Shown: in pieces, positions 1 through 6,078 of the stretch
Numbering within the stretch: position 1 is the first letter of the stretch
Layout of the letters: each line of letters begins with the position of its first letter
Source: UBA3775 sp964572955
Lineage (GTDB): Bacteria; Bacillota; Clostridia; Lachnospirales; Lachnospiraceae
Assembly (NCBI GenBank): GCA_964572955.1
Contig: CAZNGY010000066.1
Location: forward strand, 1 to 6,822
Reading direction: 5' to 3'
Length of the DNA stretch: 6,822 nt
Translations under genes and position numbers: made by a program
Notes under the pieces: model-generated
The model's input: the letters and a program-made list of their open reading frames with translations, nothing else
The model's database searches: none
Told to the model about the DNA's origin: nothing

Positions 1-720
1 ACAGAAGCTACAGGTTACGGACTTCTTTATTTTGTAGAAGAGATGCTTAAGTGTAACGGTTCTGACATTAAAGGCAAAACTTGTGCTATATCCGGTGCAG
101 GTAATGTTGCCATTTATGCTTGCCAGAAGGCAATTCAGCTTGGCGCTAAACCTATCACATGTTCTGATTCTACAGGTTGGATTTACGATCCTGAAGGTAT
201 TGACATTGCCCTTCTTAAGGAAGTTAAGGAAGTTAAGCGTGCTCGTCTTACAGAATATGCTGCTGCAAGACCTTCAGCTCAGTATCACGAAGGAAAAGGT
301 GTTTGGTCTGTTAAATGTGACATTGCTCTCCCATGTGCAACACAGAACGAACTTACTCTTGAAGATGCAAAGATGCTTGTTGCAAACGGATGCATGTGTG
401 TAGCTGAAGGTGCTAACATGCCTACAACACTTGATGCAACCAAATATATTCAGGACAGTGGTATTCTTTTCGCTCCTGGAAAAGCTTCCAATGCGGGTGG
501 TGTTGCTACTTCAGCTCTCGAAATGAGCCAGAATTCAGAAAGACTCAGCTGGTCATTCGATGAAGTTGATGCTAAACTTAAAGGAATCATGGTTAACATT
601 TTCCACAATGTTGATGCCGCTGCTAAGCGTTACAACTTAGATGGAAACTATGTTGCCGGTGCTAACATTGCCGGTTTTGAAAAGGTTGTTGACGCAATGA
701 CTGCACAGGGTATTGTATAA
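1..720 (+). CDS. gdhA: NADP-type glutamate dehydrogenase, C-terminal part (5' end outside window)
   Basis: This is the last 239 residues of a hexameric-type glutamate dehydrogenase, which reductively aminates 2-oxoglutarate to L-glutamate in the cytoplasm for ammonium assimilation. The frame is open from base 1 (TEATGYG), so the gene starts upstream; the ATG at 43 is an internal methionine. The family is usually about 450 residues, so the glutamate-binding N-terminal domain with the catalytic lysine is missing. Visible are the Rossmann nucleotide loop GAGNVA (fragment residues 32-37), PCATQNEL, EGANMPTT and APGKASNAGGVA, then the typical ending AGANIAGF...DAM.AQGIV. After the second Rossmann strand it reads SDSTG, as in NADP-dependent enterobacterial GDH, rather than the SGPDG of the NAD-dependent Clostridium symbiosum enzyme; NADP(H) preference is inferred from this. 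A strong terminator follows 18 bases after the stop, so it is the last gene of its transcript. Confidence 0.96.
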   Translation, partial: TEATGYGLLYFVEEMLKCNGSDIKGKTCAISGAGNVAIYACQKAIQLGAKPITCSDSTGWIYDPEGIDIALLKEVKEVKRARLTEYAAARPSAQYHEGKGVWSVKCDIALPCATQNELTLEDAKMLVANGCMCVAEGANMPTTLDATKYIQDSGILFAPGKASNAGGVATSALEMSQNSERLSWSFDEVDAKLKGIMVNIFHNVDAAAKRYNLDGNYVAGANIAGFEKVVDAMTAQGIV

Positions 721-738
721 AAACACATAAAATTTTCC

Positions 739-782
739 AAAAAGCCTGCGGAATGAATAGAATCAGTCCGCAGGCTTTTTTT
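739..782 (+). terminator. Intrinsic terminator of gdhA
   Basis: A perfect 14-bp inverted repeat pairs 739-752 (AAAAAGCCTGCGGA) with 767-780 (TCCGCAGGCTTTTT) around a 14-base loop. The 3' arm runs into seven consecutive T (776-782). The GC-rich core plus T tract is a textbook rho-independent terminator. The A tract on the 5' side could also let it work in the other direction, but no minus-strand gene points at it. Confidence 0.95.
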
Positions 783-858
783 ATATCCGGTTAATCAATT
801 ATCCTCTCTCTTGTTTTCGTCTTCAATATAAATTAAGTATAAAATTTTCAAACTTTGA

Positions 859-886
859 TTTACACTCCGTGTTTCTGTGCTATAAT
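859..886 (+). promoter_or_regulatory. Sigma-A promoter for the ABC transporter gene
   Basis: A -35 box TTTACA (859-864, five of six consensus bases) is followed by a 16-base spacer and a perfect -10 box TATAAT (881-886). The predicted start of transcription is near 892-894, giving a short leader of about 24 bases before the ATG at 917. It lies between the gdhA terminator and the transporter gene, so the transporter should be transcribed independently. I see no clear operator palindrome or riboswitch in 783-916. Confidence 0.8.
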
Positions 887-905
887 ACACAAGATAATTT
901 TAACC

Positions 906-910
906 GGAGG
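906..910 (+). promoter_or_regulatory. Ribosome binding site fixing the transporter start
   Basis: GGAGG at 906-910 is six bases upstream of the ATG at 917. This selects 917 over the in-frame ATG at 869. The 869 codon has no Shine-Dalgarno sequence and lies upstream of the -10 box at 881-886, so it would not be in the transcript. Confidence 0.9.
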
Positions 911-916
911 CAAATA

Positions 917-3900
917 ATGCTAAAACTAACAGATATCAAAAAGACTTATATAGTCGGTGATAACAAGGTTAACGCTCTTAAAGGCATTAATCTGACCTTC
1001 CGTGAGCACGAATTCGTTTCCATTCTCGGACAATCCGGCTGCGGAAAAACAACACTTCTCAATATTATTGGTGGTCTAGATAAGTATACCAGTGGTGATT
1101 TAATAATTAATGGTGTTTCAACAAAGAAATATACTGACCACGACTGGGACACTTACAGAAACCATACAATTGGCTTTGTTTTCCAGAATTACAACCTTAT
1201 ACCTCACCAGACAGTACTTTCCAATGTTGAACTTGCTCTTACACTTTCCGGAGTAAGTAAAGATGAAAGAAGAAACAGGGCTATTGAAGTACTTGAAAAG
1301 GTGGGGCTCGGCGACCAGCTTTACAAAAAGCCGACTCAGATGTCCGGCGGTCAGATGCAGAGAGTTGCAATTGCAAGAGCTCTTGTAAACAATCCTGATA
1401 TTCTCCTTGCTGATGAACCTACCGGTGCTCTTGATACTGAAACATCTGTACAAATAATGGATTTATTAAAAGAGGTTGCTAAAGATAAACTTGTTATAAT
1501 GGTTACCCACAACCCTGAACTTGCCGAACAGTACTCTACAAGAATAATCAGGCTTTTGGATGGTAATGTAACTGATGATACCATGCCGGTAACAGGTAAC
1601 GAAATTATACAGGAGAAGGAATCCCGACTTTCAAATGCTAAAACTTCAATGAGTTTAAAAACAGCACTTTCTCTTTCTCTTAACAATCTTATGACAAAAA
1701 AAGCCAGAACATTTCTTACCGCTTTTGCAGGCTCCATCGGTATAATAGGTATTGCTCTCATACTTTCTCTCTCAAACGGCATTCAGGAATATATCGATTC
1801 TGTTGAAGAAGAGACACTCTCATCTTACCCTGTCACTATTGAAAAAGACATTGTTGACATGACCGGTATTATGGAAGCAATGATGAGTTCATACGAAAAT
1901 CCTGACAATGAAAAAAATAAAATCTATTCCAAAAATGTTGTATCACAGGCTCTTCAGGCAATGGTAGCAGATTCAAAAAAGAATAACCTTGAAGATTTCA
2001 AGACTTTTTTGGATTCATCAGAAGAGATAAAAAACTGCACTAATGCTGTTCAATATTCATACGACGTTCAGCCAAACATCTTCCTTAATAGTCAGGATAC
2101 GGTTTTAAGGGTTAATCCTTTTGATATAAGCGGTTCCGAAATGATGTCATCTTCATCAGGAAGCAGTATGGGAATGTCCTTTATGAGTAATATCTGGGTC
2201 GAGATGTTGGATAATCAAGTACTCATGGAATCACAATATAACCTCGTTGCCGGAAGATGGCCAGCCGGTGCAAATGAATGTGTACTCGTAGTAGATAAAT
2301 ACAATCAGATTTATGACCTTACACTCTACGCTCTTGGTTTAAAGGACGCCAGTACTCTTTATGACATGTTCTATAATGCCATGACCAATATGGGCAGCGG
2401 CGAATATGCCGAAAACATGGATACTGAAGATACGGTATATGATATAGAAGATATTCTAGGATTATCATATAAACTTGTGCTCCCTACTGATTATTACAAA
2501 TTTGATGAATCAACCGGAAAATACATTGACATGTCATCTGATACAGACTATATGATGTCAGTAATCGAAGACTCACAGACAATTAATCTTGTAGGCATAA
2601 TCAGTATTAAAGAGGATTCTGTTGCAACCTCTATACAAGGCGGTTCTATTGCCTATACCAGTGCTCTTACGGAATACTATATTAATGCAATTCAGGATTC
2701 CGATATAGTAAAGTCACAGCTTGACAATCAGGATATAAATATACTCTCCGGTCGTCCTTTTGAGGATTCCGATTCAGCAGATACTACTGAAGAAAATAAG
2801 GCAGAAGAATTCAAAAAGTATGTTGATTCACTTACAGCAGGCGAAAAAGCTTCTCTCTTCCTTAACATTTATGCCGCTCCAAGTGATGAAGAAATCCAGG
2901 CAATGGTGGCTGAATATAACAAATCATATCCTGATACCGAATCAAAGAAGCAGTTTATAATAGAATCCATGATAACTGCTCTTGAAAACGTTAAAAATGG
3001 AAACATGTCCGTTGATAATCTTGGTATAACCGGTATGGATGAAAGTTCACTAAATTCTCTGCTTGAACTGAGCAACGAGGAATTACAGACCATGCTCATG
3101 CAGCTCTATTCCTCTCTTTCCAATGAGGAAATTGAAGCAATGTTTACTTCAACAGCAACCCAGGCAATAACCATGCTTTATTCCTCAAATCTCAGTTCTG
3201 AATTTGATTCATTAAGCAATGATGAACTTGCAGAAATGCTTAATAATTATATCGGAGGAAAATCAGTCAAAGAACTTGCCAAACTTTTCGAAAAATGCAA
3301 AAAAGATATTTACTCTGATTTAACATATGACGAAATACTTTCAAAGTTTGGATTATGTTATCTTGAGGATCCTTTAAGAATTAATATTTATGCAAAAAGT
3401 TTTGATGACAAAAACAAACTGAAGGAAATCATTGATGATTACAATAATGATGTGAGCGAGGAAAACAGAATAACATACACCGACTATGTTGGACTTATGA
3501 TGTCTTCCGTAACTAAAATAATTGATATCATTTCCTATGTTCTTATCTCCTTTGTTTCAATTTCACTTATTGTATCAAGTATCATGATAGGTATCATAAC
3601 CTATATATCAGTCCTTGAACGTACAAAAGAGATTGGTATACTTAGAGCTATAGGTGCTTCCAAAAAGGACATTCGTCATGTTTTCAATGCTGAAGCTATT
3701 ACAGTAGGTTTTGTAAGCGGTATGATAGGTATTATTGTTACTCTTATTCTTAACATACCTATTAATCTGATAATTAAACACCTAACCAAGGTTGAAACAA
3801 TTTCCAGACTTCCTATGACAGGTGCAGTCATACTTGTACTGATAAGTATGTTCCTTACATTCATAGCCGGACTTATTCCTTCAAAAACGGCCGCAAAAAA

Positions 3901-3931
3901 AGACCCTGTCCTAGCACTCAGAAGTGAATAA
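917..3931 (+). CDS. Fused ABC ATPase / FtsX-type permease with a very large extracytoplasmic domain (MacB-like topology)
   Basis: A 1004-residue membrane ABC transporter. Residues 1-220 are a MacB/LolD-class ATPase: Walker A GQSGCGKT (38-45), Q-loop Q90, signature MSGGQ (142-146), Walker B ILLADE (162-167) with catalytic E167, D-loop GALD (170-173) and switch H198. One membrane helix follows (about 266-286). An outer region of about 575 residues (290-865) comes next, then three helices (about 868-894, 926-953, 968-987). The C-terminal part carries the FtsX coupling segment ERTKEIGILRAIGASKKDI and ends PVLALRSE. MacB itself is about 650 residues, so the outer region is greatly enlarged; it has a Ser/Met-rich patch (405-424) and repeated helix motifs (639-811). 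Proteins of this type move or sense substrates by mechanotransmission rather than by a membrane channel. No HlyD/MacA partner or two-component system is adjacent, and the gene has its own promoter and terminator. The substrate is unknown; peptide or lipid export, or a wall-related function, is possible. Confidence 0.93.
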   Translation: MLKLTDIKKTYIVGDNKVNALKGINLTFREHEFVSILGQSGCGKTTLLNIIGGLDKYTSGDLIINGVSTKKYTDHDWDTYRNHTIGFVFQNYNLIPHQTVLSNVELALTLSGVSKDERRNRAIEVLEKVGLGDQLYKKPTQMSGGQMQRVAIARALVNNPDILLADEPTGALDTETSVQIMDLLKEVAKDKLVIMVTHNPELAEQYSTRIIRLLDGNVTDDTMPVTGNEIIQEKESRLSNAKTSMSLKTALSLSLNNLMTKKARTFLTAFAGSIGIIGIALILSLSNGIQEYIDSVEEETLSSYPVTIEKDIVDMTGIMEAMMSSYENPDNEKNKIYSKNVVSQALQAMVADSKKNNLEDFKTFLDSSEEIKNCTNAVQYSYDVQPNIFLNSQDTVLRVNPFDISGSEMMSSSSGSSMGMSFMSNIWVEMLDNQVLMESQYNLVAGRWPAGANECVLVVDKYNQIYDLTLYALGLKDASTLYDMFYNAMTNMGSGEYAENMDTEDTVYDIEDILGLSYKLVLPTDYYKFDESTGKYIDMSSDTDYMMSVIEDSQTINLVGIISIKEDSVATSIQGGSIAYTSALTEYYINAIQDSDIVKSQLDNQDINILSGRPFEDSDSADTTEENKAEEFKKYVDSLTAGEKASLFLNIYAAPSDEEIQAMVAEYNKSYPDTESKKQFIIESMITALENVKNGNMSVDNLGITGMDESSLNSLLELSNEELQTMLMQLYSSLSNEEIEAMFTSTATQAITMLYSSNLSSEFDSLSNDELAEMLNNYIGGKSVKELAKLFEKCKKDIYSDLTYDEILSKFGLCYLEDPLRINIYAKSFDDKNKLKEIIDDYNNDVSEENRITYTDYVGLMMSSVTKIIDIISYVLISFVSISLIVSSIMIGIITYISVLERTKEIGILRAIGASKKDIRHVFNAEAITVGFVSGMIGIIVTLILNIPINLIIKHLTKVETISRLPMTGAVILVLISMFLTFIAGLIPSKTAAKKDPVLALRSE
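2831..3349 (+). repeat. Degenerate ten-residue helix motif repeated in the transporter outer domain
   Basis: Within protein residues 639-811 a short pattern recurs: a hydrophobic residue, S/T or similar cap, two or three polar or acidic residues, then a helix with hydrophobics at fixed spacing. The clearest copies are LSNEELQTML (718-727), LSNEEIEAMF (734-743) and LSNDELAEML (766-775), with PSDEEIQAMV at 655-664. Weaker copies are LTAGEKASLF (639-648), MDESSLNSLL (707-716), KSVKELAKLF (782-791) and LTYDEILSKF (802-811). Spacing is irregular, so this is divergent repetition at protein level, not a DNA tandem array. It may be a helical bundle inserted into the MacB-like core; that is inference. 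Confidence 0.6.
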
Positions 3932-3981
3932 AATTGGCTGATAAAAATGACACCTATAATTGAAAATCAAACTTTACAGTA

Positions 3982-4019
3982 AAAAAAACCTGCATATCAT
4001 TTGATATGCAGGTTTTTTT
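3982..4019. terminator. Bidirectional intrinsic terminator between convergent genes
   Basis: A perfect 18-bp inverted repeat: 3982-3999 (seven A then CCTGCATATCA) pairs with 4002-4019 (TGATATGCAGG then seven T), with two bases between the arms; about four bases would be unpaired in practice. It has a T7 tract on each strand, so it can end the transporter transcript from the left and the peptidase transcript from the right. It starts 50 bases after the transporter stop, and its last two bases are part of the peptidase stop codon (4018-4020). Confidence 0.95.
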
Positions 4020-5139
4020 ATTCACATATAAAAGTATATAAAGATGCAAGTCCAGGTACCAGACTGTCAAGTCTGGTATATTCATTTAATGTATGATGTC
4101 CCTCTGAATATGCAAGCCCCATGCAGATTGACGGAATGTCTTTTGATAAAGGAATATTGCAATCAGTAGAACCAGAAACAAAATTTATCTCATTTTTATA
4201 ACCGGCCTTTGACCATTCAGGGTTTCTCAAACAGTTAACCGTTTTATCAGCAAGGAACTGTTGCTTTGTCTCATCAGGATTTCCCATACATGGTCTTTCC
4301 CCTATAAGTTCACATTTAATACTTATCTCTGAAGATACATTTTGGGAAATTATCTCATTAAGCTTTTTTTCCATATACTCTCCTGAAGACTTTTTGTCAA
4401 ATCTGAACTCATAACAGAATTCTGCCGACGATGCAATCACATTGACCGCCGTACCTCCGGATATAGTGCCGATATTATATGTAGTCCTTCCTTCTATAGG
4501 CAGTATCTGACGATATAGATCACTTATAATTGATGCTGAAACTGCAATTGCATTTGGTGTACCAAAATCATTCAGTGCATGTCCGCCTCTGGTTTCAGTA
4601 CTAATCCTGAACCTTTTTGACCCGATTGCCTTGTCTATAACCGTACCATACGCAAGATCCAGTGCAACCACCTGTTCAATACGCACCCCGTATTCTCCAA
4701 ATACAGCCTTAATTCCTTTAAGATTACCTAAGCCTTCCTCTCCAATATCAGCAGCAAAAATAAGACCGCACGGCGGCTCATAACCAATATCTGAAAGCAC
4801 TTTAACTGTCATCATCATTATTGCAAGGTTGGCGGTATTATCTCCAGACCCTGGACAATACAATACCCCATCTTCTATTTTGGGATTCAATACAGTATTT
4901 TCTGAAAAAACAGTATCAACATGTGCTGTATAAAGATGAATCGGATTATAGCTTTTCAATCCGAAAAAATACAAAACATTTCCTATGCTGTCAATTTCAA
5001 AATTCAAAAGTCCATTATCAGCATACCAGTTTGCAATAAAAGCTATTCTTTCGTCTTCATGATCTGTAGGTGCCGGTATGGCACAGAGCTGTTTAAAAAG
5101 TTCTATGAGCTCATCACTGTATTCGCTAAAATCCACCAT
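4018..5139 (-). CDS. M20-family zinc metallopeptidase (PepT/dipeptidase-like)
   Basis: A 373-residue cytoplasmic M20/M28-clan hydrolase with the full two-metal site. HVD gives H73 and catalytic D75; GSGDN gives the bridging D100; GEEG gives general base E134 and metal ligand E135; D161 (ALDLAYG) is the next ligand and H348 or H349 (EGHHT) the last. GGHA (H187) and GTISGGTAVNVIA (224-236) mark the inserted dimerisation domain, and GSTDCN (323-328) is the usual late motif. Length is normal for the family. The start at 5139 is supported by AAAGGA (5146-5151) six bases upstream. Family members cleave di- or tripeptides or amide bonds of amino-acid conjugates; sequence does not decide between peptidase, deacylase and related activities, so no symbol is given. 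It lies 75 bases downstream of the amidase on the same strand with no obvious terminator between, so co-transcription is plausible. The protein has no signal peptide or membrane segment. Confidence 0.9.
   Translation of the reverse strand: MVDFSEYSDELIELFKQLCAIPAPTDHEDERIAFIANWYADNGLLNFEIDSIGNVLYFFGLKSYNPIHLYTAHVDTVFSENTVLNPKIEDGVLYCPGSGDNTANLAIMMMTVKVLSDIGYEPPCGLIFAADIGEEGLGNLKGIKAVFGEYGVRIEQVVALDLAYGTVIDKAIGSKRFRISTETRGGHALNDFGTPNAIAVSASIISDLYRQILPIEGRTTYNIGTISGGTAVNVIASSAEFCYEFRFDKKSSGEYMEKKLNEIISQNVSSEISIKCELIGERPCMGNPDETKQQFLADKTVNCLRNPEWSKAGYKNEINFVSGSTDCNIPLSKDIPSICMGLAYSEGHHTLNEYTRLDSLVPGLASLYTFICE
4057..4078. repeat. Perfect hairpin inside the 3' end of the peptidase gene
   Basis: TACCAGACT (4057-4065) and AGTCTGGTA (4070-4078) are perfect inverted repeats around a four-base loop. 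They are inside the coding region (protein YTRLDSLV), about 40 bases from the stop codon. There is no T tract on either side, so it is not an intrinsic terminator. It could be a coincidence of coding sequence. Confidence 0.6.
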
Positions 5140-5214
5140 TATGTTTCCTTTAAGACAAGTTTTTATGCAACGGGCAAAAACACAACCTCTACCTGTCTTT
5201 TTCCTATCTTAGTC

Positions 5215-5880
5215 TTATCTTAATTTTTTACTTACATCATCCAAAAAAGATTGCCACTCCTCTGAGTTTTCTGCATAATAAGCCGGACAGAGACGACCTG
5301 TTACATCATAATGAAGACTTATATCCGCCGTAGTCAGTTTGTATTCGTCACAAAGTTCAGCTACAAGTTCAACCATTGCATTATATGTTTTATCTGACAT
5401 TATTCCGGATTCACTTGTGTAACAATATTGAATTCCAATATCTGAACTGTTTTTACTCAATGCATGAAATGCTATTTCATTACATGGAATACACTGAATA
5501 ATCGCTCCATCCGTGTCAACAATAAAATGCATTGATTCAGAAGTATCATCTGATGTTGCTAATGACTCATAGTAACTCCACATATCATCCGCTGAAATAC
5601 CTGCTTCCCCGGTATTATGAATTACTATTCCTTTCACATCCTCCAACTCCTGTCCTGATCTGGTATTTGAATCTATTGTAAGGAGTTTTTTTTCTATTTC
5701 AATCTTTCCGGCCTTTTTTATTATACCGTCATTTCCGATAATAAGATGAGTAATAAGTTTTATCAAAAAAATAAGCACAAGAATAACGATAAGAGCAAAC
5801 CCTGCAAGCATTGAATAATGCTTTATCATTCTCTTTCTTCTTCTCCTTCTCTTCCACTCTCTTTTCGACATGGTTGCCAT
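5215..5880 (-). CDS. Membrane-anchored N-acetylmuramoyl-L-alanine amidase (Amidase_2/PGRP fold)
   Basis: A 221-residue protein. The N-terminus is very basic (KRRRRRKR at residues 10-17), followed by one hydrophobic helix (about 22-49); this predicts an uncleaved signal anchor with the enzyme outside the membrane, cutting the bond between muramic acid and L-Ala of peptidoglycan stem peptides. The catalytic domain spans about 78-221. Zinc ligands by comparison with T7 lysozyme are H88 (IVIHNT), H190 (LHYDVTG) and C198 (RLCP), with the same eight-residue His-Cys spacing. MHFIVDTDGAIIQ and EIAFHA match the family core. Two departures: the usual lysine of the G-K-x-C-P motif is R196, and the common GIE is GIQ (149-151). 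The ATG at 5880 has a GGAGGAG site upstream; an in-frame ATG at 5928 has none. The gene precedes the M20 peptidase. It could act in sporulation, wall turnover or peptide scavenging; nothing visible decides. Confidence 0.88.
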   Translation of the reverse strand: MATMSKREWKRRRRRKRMIKHYSMLAGFALIVILVLIFLIKLITHLIIGNDGIIKKAGKIEIEKKLLTIDSNTRSGQELEDVKGIVIHNTGEAGISADDMWSYYESLATSDDTSESMHFIVDTDGAIIQCIPCNEIAFHALSKNSSDIGIQYCYTSESGIMSDKTYNAMVELVAELCDEYKLTTADISLHYDVTGRLCPAYYAENSEEWQSFLDDVSKKLR

Positions 5881-5886
5881 GCAGTT

Positions 5887-5894
5887 CTCCTCCC
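5887..5894 (-). promoter_or_regulatory. Ribosome binding site fixing the amidase start
   Basis: On the minus strand, GGGAGGAG (5894 down to 5887) lies six bases before the ATG at 5880-5878. This strong site rejects the longer form starting at 5928, which would add 16 residues (MFLFFYK...) ahead of the basic stretch and would place the Shine-Dalgarno sequence inside the coding region. Confidence 0.9.
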
Positions 5895-5937
5895 ATGTAT
5901 TTATTAATTTATAAAAAAACAAAAACATCTATGTGTT

Positions 5938-5966
5938 TTTATAAATCAATAAACGCTATATCATAA
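5938..5966 (-). promoter_or_regulatory. Possible weak promoter for the amidase gene
   Basis: Reading the minus strand, TTATGA (5966-5961, three of six -35 consensus bases) is separated by 17 bases from TATAAA (5943-5938, five of six -10 bases). The surrounding DNA is so AT-rich that a match of this quality may occur by chance. It is offered because the amidase needs a transcript start here if guaB transcription ends at the hairpin at 6001-6061. Confidence 0.3.
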
Positions 5967-6000
5967 TATCTGAAATTAATCCGTCTGATTAACAGGAAGA

Positions 6001-6061
6001 GCTGATACGAATAGTTTCACAGAGTCCCTGCGTAACCGGGACTCTATTTTTTCGTATCAGC
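6001..6061. terminator. Long two-part hairpin downstream of guaB; T tract only on the plus strand
   Basis: The outer arms 6001-6011 (GCTGATACGAA) and 6051-6061 (TTCGTATCAGC) pair perfectly. Nested inside is a second perfect stem, AGAGTCCC (6021-6028) with GGGACTCT (6038-6045). It begins 17 bases after the guaB stop, where a guaB terminator would be expected. On the minus strand, however, neither stem is followed by a T run. On the plus strand the inner stem is followed by six T (6047-6052), the form of a terminator for rightward transcription. It may be a non-canonical guaB 3' end, a barrier against antisense transcription into guaB, or the end of a short plus-strand RNA. Confidence 0.65.
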
Positions 6062-6078
6062 CTTCTGTATTAATCATT

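Noticed and set aside
865..895. Short palindromic look of TGTG...CACA around the -10 box, as a possible operator.
   Set aside because: Only four-base arms match and no known operator consensus is met.
786..908. Inverted repeat TCCGGTTAA (786-794) / TTAACCGGA (900-908), the second arm covering part of the transporter ribosome binding site.
   Set aside because: The first arm is upstream of the promoter at 859-886, so it would be absent from the normal transcript. A nine-base match at this distance is easily chance.
1118..1782. Minus-strand open frames inside the transporter gene.
   Set aside because: They lie opposite strong ATPase motifs, have no recognisable domains, and are explained as shadows of the real gene.
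5152..5199. Possible stem between the amidase and peptidase genes (5152-5160 with 5191-5199, one G-U pair), next to the peptidase ribosome binding site.
   Set aside because: The loop is about 30 bases, there is no T tract, and no known riboswitch core is recognisable; not enough for a regulatory call.
5921..5940. AT-only hairpin AAAAACA / TGTTTTT in front of the amidase gene, followed on the minus strand by a T run.
   Set aside because: The stem has one G-C pair and lies in a region of A and T runs; too weak for a terminator or attenuator.
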